Counted from the first letter of the stretch, positions 1 through 6,946 are shown. The stretch: DNA of 7,026 bases from Gammaproteobacteria bacterium (GCA_029288195.1 JARFPR010000237.1:1-7026); one strand, 5' to 3'. The notes: generated by a model from the letters alone, not told the origin. Numbers and translations: made by a program.

Positions 1-904
1 ACAGGCCCATCGCGATTTCAACCATGAGGATCACCAGTGCGGCGATATCAGAAGTTTTCATCGGTCCGATGTATCTGGTACCGCCGACCATTTCTGACTT
101 CGGCATCGCGATGAACTGGAAGTTAATCAGGCCGCCGAAAATGGCAATCACCAGCACCAGTGTTGAAATAAAGAACTGGGTCAGCGACGACGATGACAAG
201 GTCCGCGCGATGGTATCTTCACCGTTACGAATCGTTTCGTAGGTTTTCATCTGGCTATCGATTTCTACCGAGCGATCTTCGAGGCCATCGATAGTATTCT
301 TGACTCGGGTTAATGAACGTCCCAGGTTGCGCCATTGAGGTTGCATCGCGCCTAACAATTTATGTCGTTTCAGCGTCGATTTACGATAGGCTTTCTGGGT
401 CTCCTGGTGCGCGTTTTCGACTGTCTTGCCGATGTTATCGAGAATATCGCAGACGGTATTGTCACCGGTGCGAGGAATGCTGGCTATCGAGTCTACCGCC
501 TTGAGCCAGGCGGGAGGCAAGGGTGGTGCATCGGTTGCTGCCTGGTAGTCTTCTTCGATCTTGTCGATTGTGTCCGAGATCTGGCGATGCAGTGCCGGGT
601 AAGCGCTAAGGTCACGGGTCACAACCGAGTTGACGCGGTGAAACTCGCGTTCAATTGCGCGTTCGCAAGCTTCCTGTCCCAGTGAAAGCACGACTTCCTT
701 GTTGCGTTGCTGCAGGTTTGTTTCGAGCTGTCGTAACGATGCTGCAAATAAACGACAGGCGACGTAAATTGCCCGGCCGGCAGATCGAATCAGCGCATGC
801 GCCGGATTGCGTGCCAGGTAGGCAACGAATACCAGGATCGCGAGCCAGATGGTTGCCGAGATCCCGGGCTGGTTTGACCAGACTGTCAGTATTTCGTTAA
901 ACAT
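1..904 (-). CDS. Unrecognised multi-pass membrane protein with long helical cytoplasmic region (3'-truncated by window edge)
   Basis: The minus strand is open from an ATG at 904 to the window edge, giving 301 codons with no stop, so the C-terminus is missing. The start is supported by a GAGGA ribosome binding site at 912-916, 7 nt upstream. I do not recognise the family. Visible parts: a hydrophobic segment at residues 16-31 near the N-terminus; a long charged, helix-rich stretch at about 55-240, interrupted by a proline-rich turn around 127-133 (PPLPP); a second hydrophobic segment at about 244-263; and a third starting near 286 and cut by the edge. The middle region, rich in Lys/Arg/Glu/Gln with leucine spacing, probably forms helical bundles or coiled coil. 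The gene is divergent from a response regulator/kinase pair across 206 bp containing phased repeats, so regulation by that pair is plausible (inference). The short plus-strand reading frames opposite it have no family features and appear to be shadows. Confidence 0.85.
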   Translation of the reverse strand, partial: MFNEILTVWSNQPGISATIWLAILVFVAYLARNPAHALIRSAGRAIYVACRLFAASLRQLETNLQQRNKEVVLSLGQEACERAIEREFHRVNSVVTRDLSAYPALHRQISDTIDKIEEDYQAATDAPPLPPAWLKAVDSIASIPRTGDNTVCDILDNIGKTVENAHQETQKAYRKSTLKRHKLLGAMQPQWRNLGRSLTRVKNTIDGLEDRSVEIDSQMKTYETIRNGEDTIARTLSSSSLTQFFISTLVLVIAIFGGLINFQFIAMPKSEMVGGTRYIGPMKTSDIAALVILMVEIAMGL

Positions 905-911
905 CGATTTT

Positions 912-916
912 TCCTC
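912..916 (-). promoter_or_regulatory. Ribosome binding site of the truncated membrane-protein gene
   Basis: GAGGA on the minus strand lies 7 nt before the ATG at 904. It fixes the start of a gene that has no visible stop in this window. Confidence 0.75.
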
Positions 917-937
917 TTTTCCGTTGAAGTTGCAGTA

Positions 938-943
938 AATCTA
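938..943 (-). promoter_or_regulatory. Possible -10 box for the truncated membrane-protein gene
   Basis: TAGATT on the minus strand matches 4 of 6 positions of TATAAT. No good -35 sits at the usual distance; that place is taken by the 11-bp tandem repeats. Transcription from here would leave a leader of roughly 25 nt containing the GAGGA site. A second -10-like hexamer, TATAGT at 984-989 (minus), is an alternative and would put the repeats within the leader. Confidence 0.25.
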
Positions 944-953
944 GGGTGGGGCT

Positions 954-986
954 GTGAAAAATCGGTGAAAAACACGGAAAAAAGAC
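954..986 (-). promoter_or_regulatory. Three tandem 11-bp repeats, candidate OmpR/PhoB-type operator
   Basis: On the plus strand GTGAAAAA occurs at 954-961 and again at 965-972. A degenerate third copy, GGAAAAAA, is at 976-983. The three are spaced exactly 11 bp apart. Read on the minus strand, towards the membrane-protein gene, the units are TTTTTCAC separated by 3 bp. The OmpR/PhoB family classically binds direct repeats with about one helical turn of spacing (pho boxes are 11-bp direct repeats). The block ends 10 bp upstream of a possible -10 (TAGATT, 938-943 minus), which is the spacing typical of PhoB-activated promoters that lack a good -35. An OmpR-family regulator is encoded next door at 1111. 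The repeats are seen directly; the binding role is inference. Phased A-tracts causing DNA bending are an alternative. Confidence 0.5.
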
Positions 987-1012
987 TATAAATTTCTGCA
1001 AGGTACTGTTTT

Positions 1013-1028
1013 ATTTCGAAATATTTCG
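1013..1028. promoter_or_regulatory. Short palindrome and direct repeat in the divergent intergenic region
   Basis: ATTTCGAAAT at 1013-1022 is a perfect 10-bp palindrome, and ATTTCG recurs at 1023-1028, exactly 10 bp after its first copy. The element sits near the middle of the space between the divergent genes, where it could act on either promoter. It could be a second regulator site, but short AT-rich repeats of this size also arise by chance. Confidence 0.3.
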
Positions 1029-1058
1029 CACGCTAAGGCGCCCAGCATAAGCCCTTGC

Positions 1059-1086
1059 TTGGCACCTCACTACTTGAACCTATGCA
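1059..1086 (+). promoter_or_regulatory. Possible sigma-70-type promoter for the response regulator/kinase operon
   Basis: TTGGCA at 1059-1064 matches 5 of 6 positions of the -35 consensus. After 16 bp, TATGCA at 1081-1086 is a weak -10 (3 of 6). Transcription would begin roughly 15-20 nt before the ATG at 1111. No strong Shine-Dalgarno sequence precedes that ATG, only GGA at 1101-1103. The call rests on hexamer resemblance alone. Confidence 0.3.
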
Positions 1087-1110
1087 TAAAAAGCTTTACT
1101 GGACGCGCTG

Positions 1111-1917
1111 ATGGCGGCTATTTTCTGGGTCGAAGATCAATCGCACTGGATTAAGAAATTTTCTCCCGTGCTCGAAACCGAAGACTTTGACGGTAAGCCG
1201 AATTCGCTCGCAATTTATAATTTTGCCGAGGCCGCTCGGCAAAAGATCGCGCTGACTGAAAAGGAATCGCCACCGGATGTAGCGCTGCTCGACGCACGCA
1301 TGAATGGTAATGACCAGGCCGGGTTTTCGGTCTCCAACGCGTTACGCAAGAAGTGGCCGCAATTACCGATCATTTACCTGTCGGAGCACAGCGGTACCGA
1401 GATCGAACGTGAAGCGCTGGAGCAATTTTCGGCAACCGATTTTATTGCCAAACATCAGAACAATGTCGAGCAGGTTTTGTGCTGGCGAATCAAGGCAGTA
1501 CTGAGGCAGGCTTCGATCGATACCGATCTGTCATCCACGTTAAATATAATTTCCAGCGGTGAGCTGACCATCGATTTGAATACCTGGAATGTCTACTGGA
1601 AGGGTCAGCGCCTGATGAATCCGAGTAACGCCAAGCGACCACTCGCACCAATGCCGAGAAAACTGTTGCGTGAGCTGATGGAGTCATCTCCCAGGCCGCT
1701 TACCGCGGGACAGATTGCGGAACGACTCGACCTGGACCCCGAAAAGTTTTCCTATGCCAGTTACCGCCAGCATATCAAGACACTGCGACGGGCTTTCGAT
1801 GCTGTGGAGGACGGGACTGCAAGCTTCAGCGCACTATGTAACCAGGGCCAGGGGATTGTCACCTTCGGCGATGAAGGGGCTTACCTGTGGAAGCCGCCCG
1901 GTAACAAGAAAAAATGA
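1111..1917 (+). CDS. OmpR-type two-component response regulator
   Basis: This 268-residue protein has an N-terminal receiver domain (about 1-132) and a winged-helix DNA-binding domain (about 147-260). The receiver active site is complete: acidic pair E8/D9, phosphoacceptor D61 (in LLDARMNG), S91 at the Thr/Ser switch position and K114 in FIAKH. The C-terminal domain ends with a likely recognition helix (about 214-231, YASYRQHIKTLRRAF) and a wing hairpin near 247-259, as in the OmpR/PhoB group. It should dimerise on phosphorylation and control transcription. The chosen ATG places the first receiver strand (AAIFWVED) right at the N-terminus; the frame upstream is closed by a TAA at 1087-1089. 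Its stop overlaps the start of the downstream kinase gene (ATGA), implying one transcript and coupled translation. Targets are unknown; autoregulation and control of the divergent membrane-protein gene are plausible from the nearby repeats. It is somewhat longer than typical OmpR proteins (about 230-240 residues). Confidence 0.9.
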   Translation: MAAIFWVEDQSHWIKKFSPVLETEDFDGKPNSLAIYNFAEAARQKIALTEKESPPDVALLDARMNGNDQAGFSVSNALRKKWPQLPIIYLSEHSGTEIEREALEQFSATDFIAKHQNNVEQVLCWRIKAVLRQASIDTDLSSTLNIISSGELTIDLNTWNVYWKGQRLMNPSNAKRPLAPMPRKLLRELMESSPRPLTAGQIAERLDLDPEKFSYASYRQHIKTLRRAFDAVEDGTASFSALCNQGQGIVTFGDEGAYLWKPPGNKKK

Positions 1918-3428
1918 AACCCGCGCGAATTTACTATCCCTGGCCTAGTACCCTGGCGGCACTGATGGTTGTCACCTGGCAATTCCTACTGGCCAATGCC
2001 GCGCTGTTTACAGAACATCCCCTGCCCGAGTCCATGCGTCAGCAGGACAGGTTGCTAATCGCGTGCGCAGCATTGGTGCTATTGGTGTTTTTTGATGTGT
2101 GGCGTTTTCTCAAGGCAAGTGCCCGCTGCAAGGAACAATTAAGGCAGCACCAGGATCAGATCAGCGAATTGTTTGATTCGAAACGCGAGCTCGGAACGCG
2201 CGCGCGTACCTATTCCGATCACGCGGACAAGCTGAAAATGTTTATCAGCGAACGCCTGCTCGAATATATTGAATACGATGAAAAATTTTTACATTTTAAG
2301 AACATCGCCTCCGAGGTACGCCACAATGGTGTAATCAGTTATGACAAGGCCCAGACTGCGCTTAAGCAGGCCCAGCAAAGCTGTGACGATGGAGAAGATC
2401 AGCAATATCGTGAAGCCGCAGACGGCTTGCTTTATCTATGGGACTTGCTCGACTTATCCACTACCGACAACATTACCCTGCATGTAGCCAACCAGATTTA
2501 TGACTGTGAAGAGCATTACTTCCAGGCCTTACTGAACGAAAGCGGCAGCGAACCTGCGCCCTATCAGCCGACCTTTATGATGAGCCATGCGCTGCGACGC
2601 GCGCTACTGCCGATCACTGAAAATCCTGATCAGCTCGGATTAAACCAGCAATGGCCGAAGCGCGGCAGTTACAGCGATGAAAAATTCAACATCCTGTTGC
2701 AGGTCGATAGTGAAATGCTGGGCAATGAGAACCACATGGTTCTGCTAATCGAAAATCTGCTCAACAACGCACTTTTTTATGCCCAGCAAAAGGCTTACAA
2801 GAATCGAAACAGCAGTGTTTCGATACGCCTGACGCAACGTGGCGGTGAAGTTGTTTTTGAAGTCTACAATCGCGGTCCGAGAATCAACGATGATGAAAAA
2901 GACAAGATCTACCAGCTTGGATTTTCGTCTCGACGTATCCGCGAGCATCATGGTAAGGGCCTGGGATTGTATTTCGTTAATGAAATCACCAAGGGCTTTG
3001 AGGGCTCAATCGTGTTTAACAATATCGATAACCATGAATATCGTATTTCGCTTAGCGTTAAGCTGATCAACGGTGATATCCATAGAGAACAGCTCGAAAT
3101 TGTCGATATCAATGGCAAGCCGATGTGCCAGCTTGCGGAATCGGAAGAGCAGGTCAGCAAGCGCCATGAGTGGTCATATTCGGCGCCGATCGCGAGTATC
3201 GAAATCAGCCCGAAGGCAGCAAAGAAGCCGCAGTTGATTTCTGGCCTGGAGCTTGGAGAGGATAGTAGTCACTTTGATACGACCGACCCGTTTTTGCCGC
3301 ACTGGGTTCTCGACGTAAAAAATCGCAAGCGGTCTGCGAAACTGGTTTTCTTGCCTCTCGATGTGCGCGGAGTTGAGTTCGTCGCGCGCTTCCCAACCGC
3401 CAAATCAAGACTGGATAATCAGGACTGA
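1914..3428 (+). CDS. Membrane sensor histidine kinase with atypical H-box and C-terminal extension
   Basis: This 504-residue protein is the likely partner of the upstream regulator, overlapping it by 4 bp. Two hydrophobic segments (about 12-31 and 47-62) flank a loop of only about 15 residues, so there is no real periplasmic sensor domain. A helical linker follows (about 63-115), then a DHp-like region (about 120-185) ending in DLLDLS, and an ATPase domain. The ATPase boxes are clear: N-box NLLNNALFYA (281-290), G1-like NRGPRI (319-324), F-box GFSSR (336-340) and G2 GKGLGLYFV (347-355). In my alignment the canonical HExx(T/N) motif reads S133-E134-V135-R136-H137, so the usual phosphoacceptor is serine and a histidine sits one helical turn later. 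The protein continues about 110 residues past the usual ATPase end, finishing with GVEFVARFPTA (486-496), which itself resembles a terminal ATPase strand. An insertion within the fold is therefore possible. The kinase family call is firm; the mechanism and signal are unknown. Confidence 0.88.
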   Translation: MKPARIYYPWPSTLAALMVVTWQFLLANAALFTEHPLPESMRQQDRLLIACAALVLLVFFDVWRFLKASARCKEQLRQHQDQISELFDSKRELGTRARTYSDHADKLKMFISERLLEYIEYDEKFLHFKNIASEVRHNGVISYDKAQTALKQAQQSCDDGEDQQYREAADGLLYLWDLLDLSTTDNITLHVANQIYDCEEHYFQALLNESGSEPAPYQPTFMMSHALRRALLPITENPDQLGLNQQWPKRGSYSDEKFNILLQVDSEMLGNENHMVLLIENLLNNALFYAQQKAYKNRNSSVSIRLTQRGGEVVFEVYNRGPRINDDEKDKIYQLGFSSRRIREHHGKGLGLYFVNEITKGFEGSIVFNNIDNHEYRISLSVKLINGDIHREQLEIVDINGKPMCQLAESEEQVSKRHEWSYSAPIASIEISPKAAKKPQLISGLELGEDSSHFDTTDPFLPHWVLDVKNRKRSAKLVFLPLDVRGVEFVARFPTAKSRLDNQD

Positions 3429-3447
3429 GACACCGATAATCAGCGTC

Positions 3448-4839
3448 ATGTCCGATGCTATTTACTGGTCTGCCTGCAGAATTGCGCGCGAAATTCGCGC
3501 GGGTGAGTTGTCTTCCCGTGACATCGTCGAGCTCTGTCTCGATCGCATAAACCAGGTCAATCCCAGTATCAATGCCGTGGTGCAGCTGGCGGACGAACGT
3601 GCCCGCAACGAAGCGGATGAACTTGATCGGCAAGCCGCTCGTGGCCAATTCAAAGGTGCCTTGCATGGCGTGCCGATCACGCTCAAGGATTCGCTCGATA
3701 CCGAGGGTATTGTCTCGACCGGTGGCACCATGGGGCGTAAGGGATTTATCCCGTCTCAGGATGCATCGGTGGTCGCACGGCTACGTCATGCGGGTGCGGT
3801 ATTGCTCGGTAAAACCAATACGCCCGAGCTTACCTTTAGCGGTGAAACCAATAACCTGATCTATGGAAGAACTAATAATCCTTATGATCTTGAACGCAGC
3901 CCGGGGGGCAGTAGTGGCGGTTCGGCTGCTATTATCGCCTGCGGTGGGTCGGCGCTGGAACTGGGATCAGATACCGGCGGCAGTATTCGCGAGCCGGCGC
4001 ACCTTTGCGGCATTGCCGGAATCAAACCGACTTCCGGGCGCACCCCACGCAGTGGACACATCGTGCCTTACGCTGGTGGAGTCCTGGATTCGTTAACCCA
4101 GATAGGGCCCATGGCGCGCTATGTTGAGGATCTTGTCCTGTCACTGCCGCTAATCTGTGGCCCCGATGGGAGGGATCCCGCGGCAGTACCGGTCGACGTG
4201 CGTGATCCACAGGATGTTGATATTTCGGCGTTACGTATTGCCTGGTATACCGACAATGGCATTGTGTCGCCACACGACGACATTCAGCGAGTGGTTGCCG
4301 AAACTGCACAGGCGCTGCAACAGCAAGGATTGAACCTCAAGGAACAATTACTGCCCGAAACCCGCCACCTGGTAAACCTCACCACGCAGCTGCGCGAAGC
4401 CACAAATGCCGGTTTCATTATGCGCTTGCTGGAACGCTATGACACCCGTGAACCTGGTCGTGAACTTGATGGTTACCTGACCGAGGACGGCCTCGCCAAT
4501 GCCAACCGTGTCGATCCAGCTCTGCTTGAAGCGGTCGATGAGGCGCGCAGTCGCGCACTGGGATTTTTTAGCGATTACGACGCCATCCTGTGCCCGCCCT
4601 CCTTTGCCATCGCCCGGCCTCACCAGGCATCACACGATGACAGTTTCGACCAATGGGGATATGTGCAGATTCATAACCTGCTTGGCTGGCCGGGGGTGTC
4701 GGTGCGTGCCGGAACCAGTACCGAAGGTTTGCCGGTTGGTGTGCAGTTGGTTGCCGCGCCCTGGCGTGAAGATATCGCACTGGCGCTGGCACAGGAAATC
4801 GAAAAACTTATGGGTGGTTTCGAGCCGCCGCCGTTGTAG
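3448..4839 (+). CDS. Amidase-signature family hydrolase (GatA/FAAH-like), stand-alone
   Basis: The amidase-signature core is complete over 463 residues. The Ser-cisSer-Lys triad is visible: K80 in PITLKDS, cis-S155 in SPGGSSGGS and nucleophile S179 in SDTGGSIREP. The spacings (75 and 24 residues) match those of FAAH. Such enzymes hydrolyse carboxylic amides; the exact substrate cannot be told here. No GatB or GatC gene is nearby, so a role as glutamyl-tRNA amidotransferase subunit is unlikely. No signal peptide or membrane segment is seen, so it should be cytoplasmic. I chose the ATG at 3448 (MSDAIYWSA), where family N-termini normally begin. An ATG at 3361 would overlap the kinase gene by 68 bp and add 29 low-complexity, non-family residues. 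Neither start has a clear Shine-Dalgarno sequence. The gene begins 19 bp after the kinase stop, so co-transcription is possible, though a functional link is not shown. Its TAG directly abuts the convergent yibQ-like stop. Confidence 0.9.
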   Translation: MSDAIYWSACRIAREIRAGELSSRDIVELCLDRINQVNPSINAVVQLADERARNEADELDRQAARGQFKGALHGVPITLKDSLDTEGIVSTGGTMGRKGFIPSQDASVVARLRHAGAVLLGKTNTPELTFSGETNNLIYGRTNNPYDLERSPGGSSGGSAAIIACGGSALELGSDTGGSIREPAHLCGIAGIKPTSGRTPRSGHIVPYAGGVLDSLTQIGPMARYVEDLVLSLPLICGPDGRDPAAVPVDVRDPQDVDISALRIAWYTDNGIVSPHDDIQRVVAETAQALQQQGLNLKEQLLPETRHLVNLTTQLREATNAGFIMRLLERYDTREPGRELDGYLTEDGLANANRVDPALLEAVDEARSRALGFFSDYDAILCPPSFAIARPHQASHDDSFDQWGYVQIHNLLGWPGVSVRAGTSTEGLPVGVQLVAAPWREDIALALAQEIEKLMGGFEPPPL

Positions 4840-5631
4840 TTACTGAATGATGGGTTCCAGCCTGGAGAGCTGGTCACGCCAGCCAGCCGAAAATCCCCGC
4901 AGCTTGCGCTCCTCGATTAACCTCGATATCCGCATAAATTCGAATTCACGGTCTGCTCGAGGCAGGTTGCGGCGCAAAATCTCGATCGTATGCGAATAGG
5001 GGTGGCCGATCGCAATCGCTGAACCCCGTTCGCGCGCCCGGGTCAGCCAGATATTAAACTGCAGCCGAATCGACTCGGGATTGGGTTCATCGTCGAGGAA
5101 GACATCTCGCGTAATCGAATTCAGGCCGGCATCAAGCGCCTGTGCATAGGCGACACTGCGGGGAGAAGTGCGGCTGTCGAGAAAATACAATCCGGGATTA
5201 TAACCATGGATACTATCCATTACCGGGCGCATGAAAAAATCGAACGCGGTCAGGTGGCTGCCCATATGGTTGTTGACGCCGCGGATGAATGGAATTTGCG
5301 CCAGTAGCGAATGCACGTTGGCGGATATTTCGTCCTCATCCATCGCCTCGTTAAGAGCGTTGGTTTCATGCGCGGCCGTTGAATGGATCGATTGCATCGG
5401 TAAATGCAAGATGACTTCCTTGTTCAGGCTGTGCGCATGGAGGGCCAGTTTCTGGCTATAAACCGCACCGGGCAGTATGGCGTAGGTATGATCTCCATCG
5501 AGATTGATAACAGCCCTGCCATTTTCCATCGAGTAGCCGAGGTCATCGATCACCAGCGACAGTACCGGGCGCTGATCTGCCTGTGCAGCGGTGGCAAAGG
5601 CGAGAAACAGAATCAACCAGGCTCGAGGCAT
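4840..5631 (-). CDS. yibQ: YibQ-type divergent polysaccharide deacetylase, exported
   Basis: This 263-residue protein belongs to the divergent polysaccharide deacetylase family (Pfam DUF610 group, E. coli YibQ). A short signal peptide covers residues 1-18 with likely cleavage after AQA, so the mature protein should be periplasmic. Family motifs in order: VIDDLGYS with D29/D30; HLPMQ (76-80); NNHMGSH (120-126) with H122 and H126 as likely metal ligands; FLDSRTS (150-156); FLDD (178-181); and IGHPYSHT (208-215). The fold is that of carbohydrate deacetylases, but the substrate of this branch is not established; a role in cell-wall or glycan metabolism is inferred. It starts 8 bp after the ctpA stop, probably on the same transcript. 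No strong Shine-Dalgarno sequence precedes the ATG, so coupling to ctpA translation is likely. Its TAA sits directly against the amidase stop on the other strand. Confidence 0.9.
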   Translation of the reverse strand: MPRAWLILFLAFATAAQADQRPVLSLVIDDLGYSMENGRAVINLDGDHTYAILPGAVYSQKLALHAHSLNKEVILHLPMQSIHSTAAHETNALNEAMDEDEISANVHSLLAQIPFIRGVNNHMGSHLTAFDFFMRPVMDSIHGYNPGLYFLDSRTSPRSVAYAQALDAGLNSITRDVFLDDEPNPESIRLQFNIWLTRARERGSAIAIGHPYSHTIEILRRNLPRADREFEFMRISRLIEERKLRGFSAGWRDQLSRLEPIIQ

Positions 5632-5639
5632 CGCGTTGT

Positions 5640-6941
5640 CTAGCTGCTACTGATCTGGTTCAGAATAATCAAACCTTTCAGCAGGTTGAGCGCCTCGTAT
5701 AGCTGAAAGTCGGTTTCTGCCAGGGCTTCGCTGTCGTCTTTTTCTTCTTCGCCAGCACCACTTTCGCCATTTGGATTGCTCAACCGCCCTTCTAGATCGC
5801 TCTCGGAATAGGTTTCGCGGGACTTCTCATCCTCTGCCGACAATCTCAGGGTGCTTAACTTGATATCAGGCTCAATACCCGTGGCCTGGATCGAACGTCC
5901 GTTAGGAGTGAAGTAACGTGCGGTGGTCAGTTTGACCGCCGAACCATTGCGCAATTCCTGTATGGTTTGCACCGAGCCTTTACCGAAAGATTTGGTGCCC
6001 AGGATGATGCCGCGTTTGTGATCCTGTATTGCGCCAGCCACGATTTCAGAGGCTGAAGCGGAACCGCCGTTGACCAGCACTACCAGCGGTGCGCCGTTTA
6101 GGCTGTCGCCGGGGGTTGCCAGGTAACGATGGCTGGAATCATCGAGGCGCCCTTCGGTATAGACGATCAGTCCATTGTCGATAAAGGCATCGGAGACACC
6201 GACTGCGCCGTTTAGAACACCACCTGGATTATTACGCAGGTCGAGTACCATGCCCTTGAGGCGCTCCTCTTTTTGCAGGTCCGAAATGGCTTTTAGCAAG
6301 TCCGTTGTCGTACGTGACTGGAAATTGGTAATCCGTACATAGCCATAACCTGGTTCGAGCATGCGATTCTTGACGCTTTTCACGCGAATAATTTCGCGGG
6401 TTATTGTAAGCACCAGTGGTTTGGGTTCGCCATCGCGCACGATTGTCAGGTCGATCGCAGTATTGGGCTTGCCGCGCATAACTTTAACGGCTTCGTTAAG
6501 CGTCATACCCTTAACGGATTTGTCGTCGAGTTTGATAATCAGGTCGCTGGCCTTGACGCCGGCGCGTGATGCCGGGGTGTCGTCAATGGGAGAAATAACC
6601 TTGACGAAACCATTTTCCATACCAACCTCGATGCCGAGGCCACCGAACTGGCCGGTGGTGCCGATTTTCAAGTCACTGAATTCGCTGGTGTTGAGAAACG
6701 CCGAGTGTGGATCGAGCCCGTTGAGCATGCCGCGAATGGCGTCCTCGATGAGTTTCTGGTCGTCTACCGGCTCAACGTAATCCGATTTGACCTTGGAAAA
6801 CACTTCGGTAAAAGCCTGCAAATCCTCAAACGGGATTTGATCATTGTCCTTGAGCGCATAAACACTATGGCCCACCGCCAGTGACAGCCCCAGTAAGGTT
6901 CCACTCAAAAACCAGGTGGATGTTCGCAGATTTTGTAGCAT
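5640..6941 (-). CDS. ctpA: Carboxyl-terminal processing protease, S41 family, periplasmic
   Basis: This is a complete CtpA/Prc-type serine protease of 433 residues, a usual length for the CtpA branch. An export signal spans about 1-29 (hydrophobic 11-26, possible cleavage after SVYA). An N-terminal helical region follows (about 36-92), including the family stretch GLDPHSAFL. A PDZ domain covers about 95-180 (GGLGIEVG, ASRAGVKASDLI), and then the S41 catalytic domain. The catalytic Ser-Lys-Gln set is S296 in GGSASASE, K321 in SFGKGSVQ and Q325, with the 25- and 4-residue spacings seen in E. coli Prc. An acidic low-complexity linker (about 385-410) precedes a C-terminal helix. Such proteases trim or degrade periplasmic substrates; in Pseudomonas, CtpA degrades peptidoglycan hydrolases. 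The start is supported by GGAGA at 6947-6951. The yibQ-like gene follows after 8 bp, as in other gammaproteobacteria. Confidence 0.95.
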   Translation of the reverse strand: MLQNLRTSTWFLSGTLLGLSLAVGHSVYALKDNDQIPFEDLQAFTEVFSKVKSDYVEPVDDQKLIEDAIRGMLNGLDPHSAFLNTSEFSDLKIGTTGQFGGLGIEVGMENGFVKVISPIDDTPASRAGVKASDLIIKLDDKSVKGMTLNEAVKVMRGKPNTAIDLTIVRDGEPKPLVLTITREIIRVKSVKNRMLEPGYGYVRITNFQSRTTTDLLKAISDLQKEERLKGMVLDLRNNPGGVLNGAVGVSDAFIDNGLIVYTEGRLDDSSHRYLATPGDSLNGAPLVVLVNGGSASASEIVAGAIQDHKRGIILGTKSFGKGSVQTIQELRNGSAVKLTTARYFTPNGRSIQATGIEPDIKLSTLRLSAEDEKSRETYSESDLEGRLSNPNGESGAGEEEKDDSEALAETDFQLYEALNLLKGLIILNQISSS

Positions 6942-6946
6942 TCGAT

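Noticed and set aside
24..900. Several short plus-strand reading frames opposite the first gene
   Set aside because: They lack ribosome binding sites and family features. The minus strand is continuously open for 301 codons with a good start and membrane segments, so these are shadows.
1060..1078. Sigma-54-like promoter (TGGCAC followed by TTGAA)
   Set aside because: The spacing is wrong: the downstream element lies about 3 bp too far, and no GC falls at the required position.
1111..3428. Assignment as the proteobacterial dedicated sortase two-component pair
   Set aside because: No sortase or OmpA-like partner gene is present, and the kinase (504 residues, short loop, C-terminal extension) does not fit what I recall of that family.
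3205..3731. Minus-strand reading frames of 153 and 89 codons across the kinase/amidase junction
   Set aside because: They lie antisense to two well-supported genes, including the conserved amidase N-terminal region, and resemble no family.
4857..4873. Possible terminator hairpin (CCAGC and GCTGG) near the convergent stops
   Set aside because: The stem is only 5 bp, lies within the yibQ-like coding sequence and is not followed by a T-tract on either strand.
6361..6780. 139-codon plus-strand reading frame inside ctpA
   Set aside because: It is antisense to the PDZ and neighbouring regions of a clearly conserved protease; its length is a by-product of codon bias.
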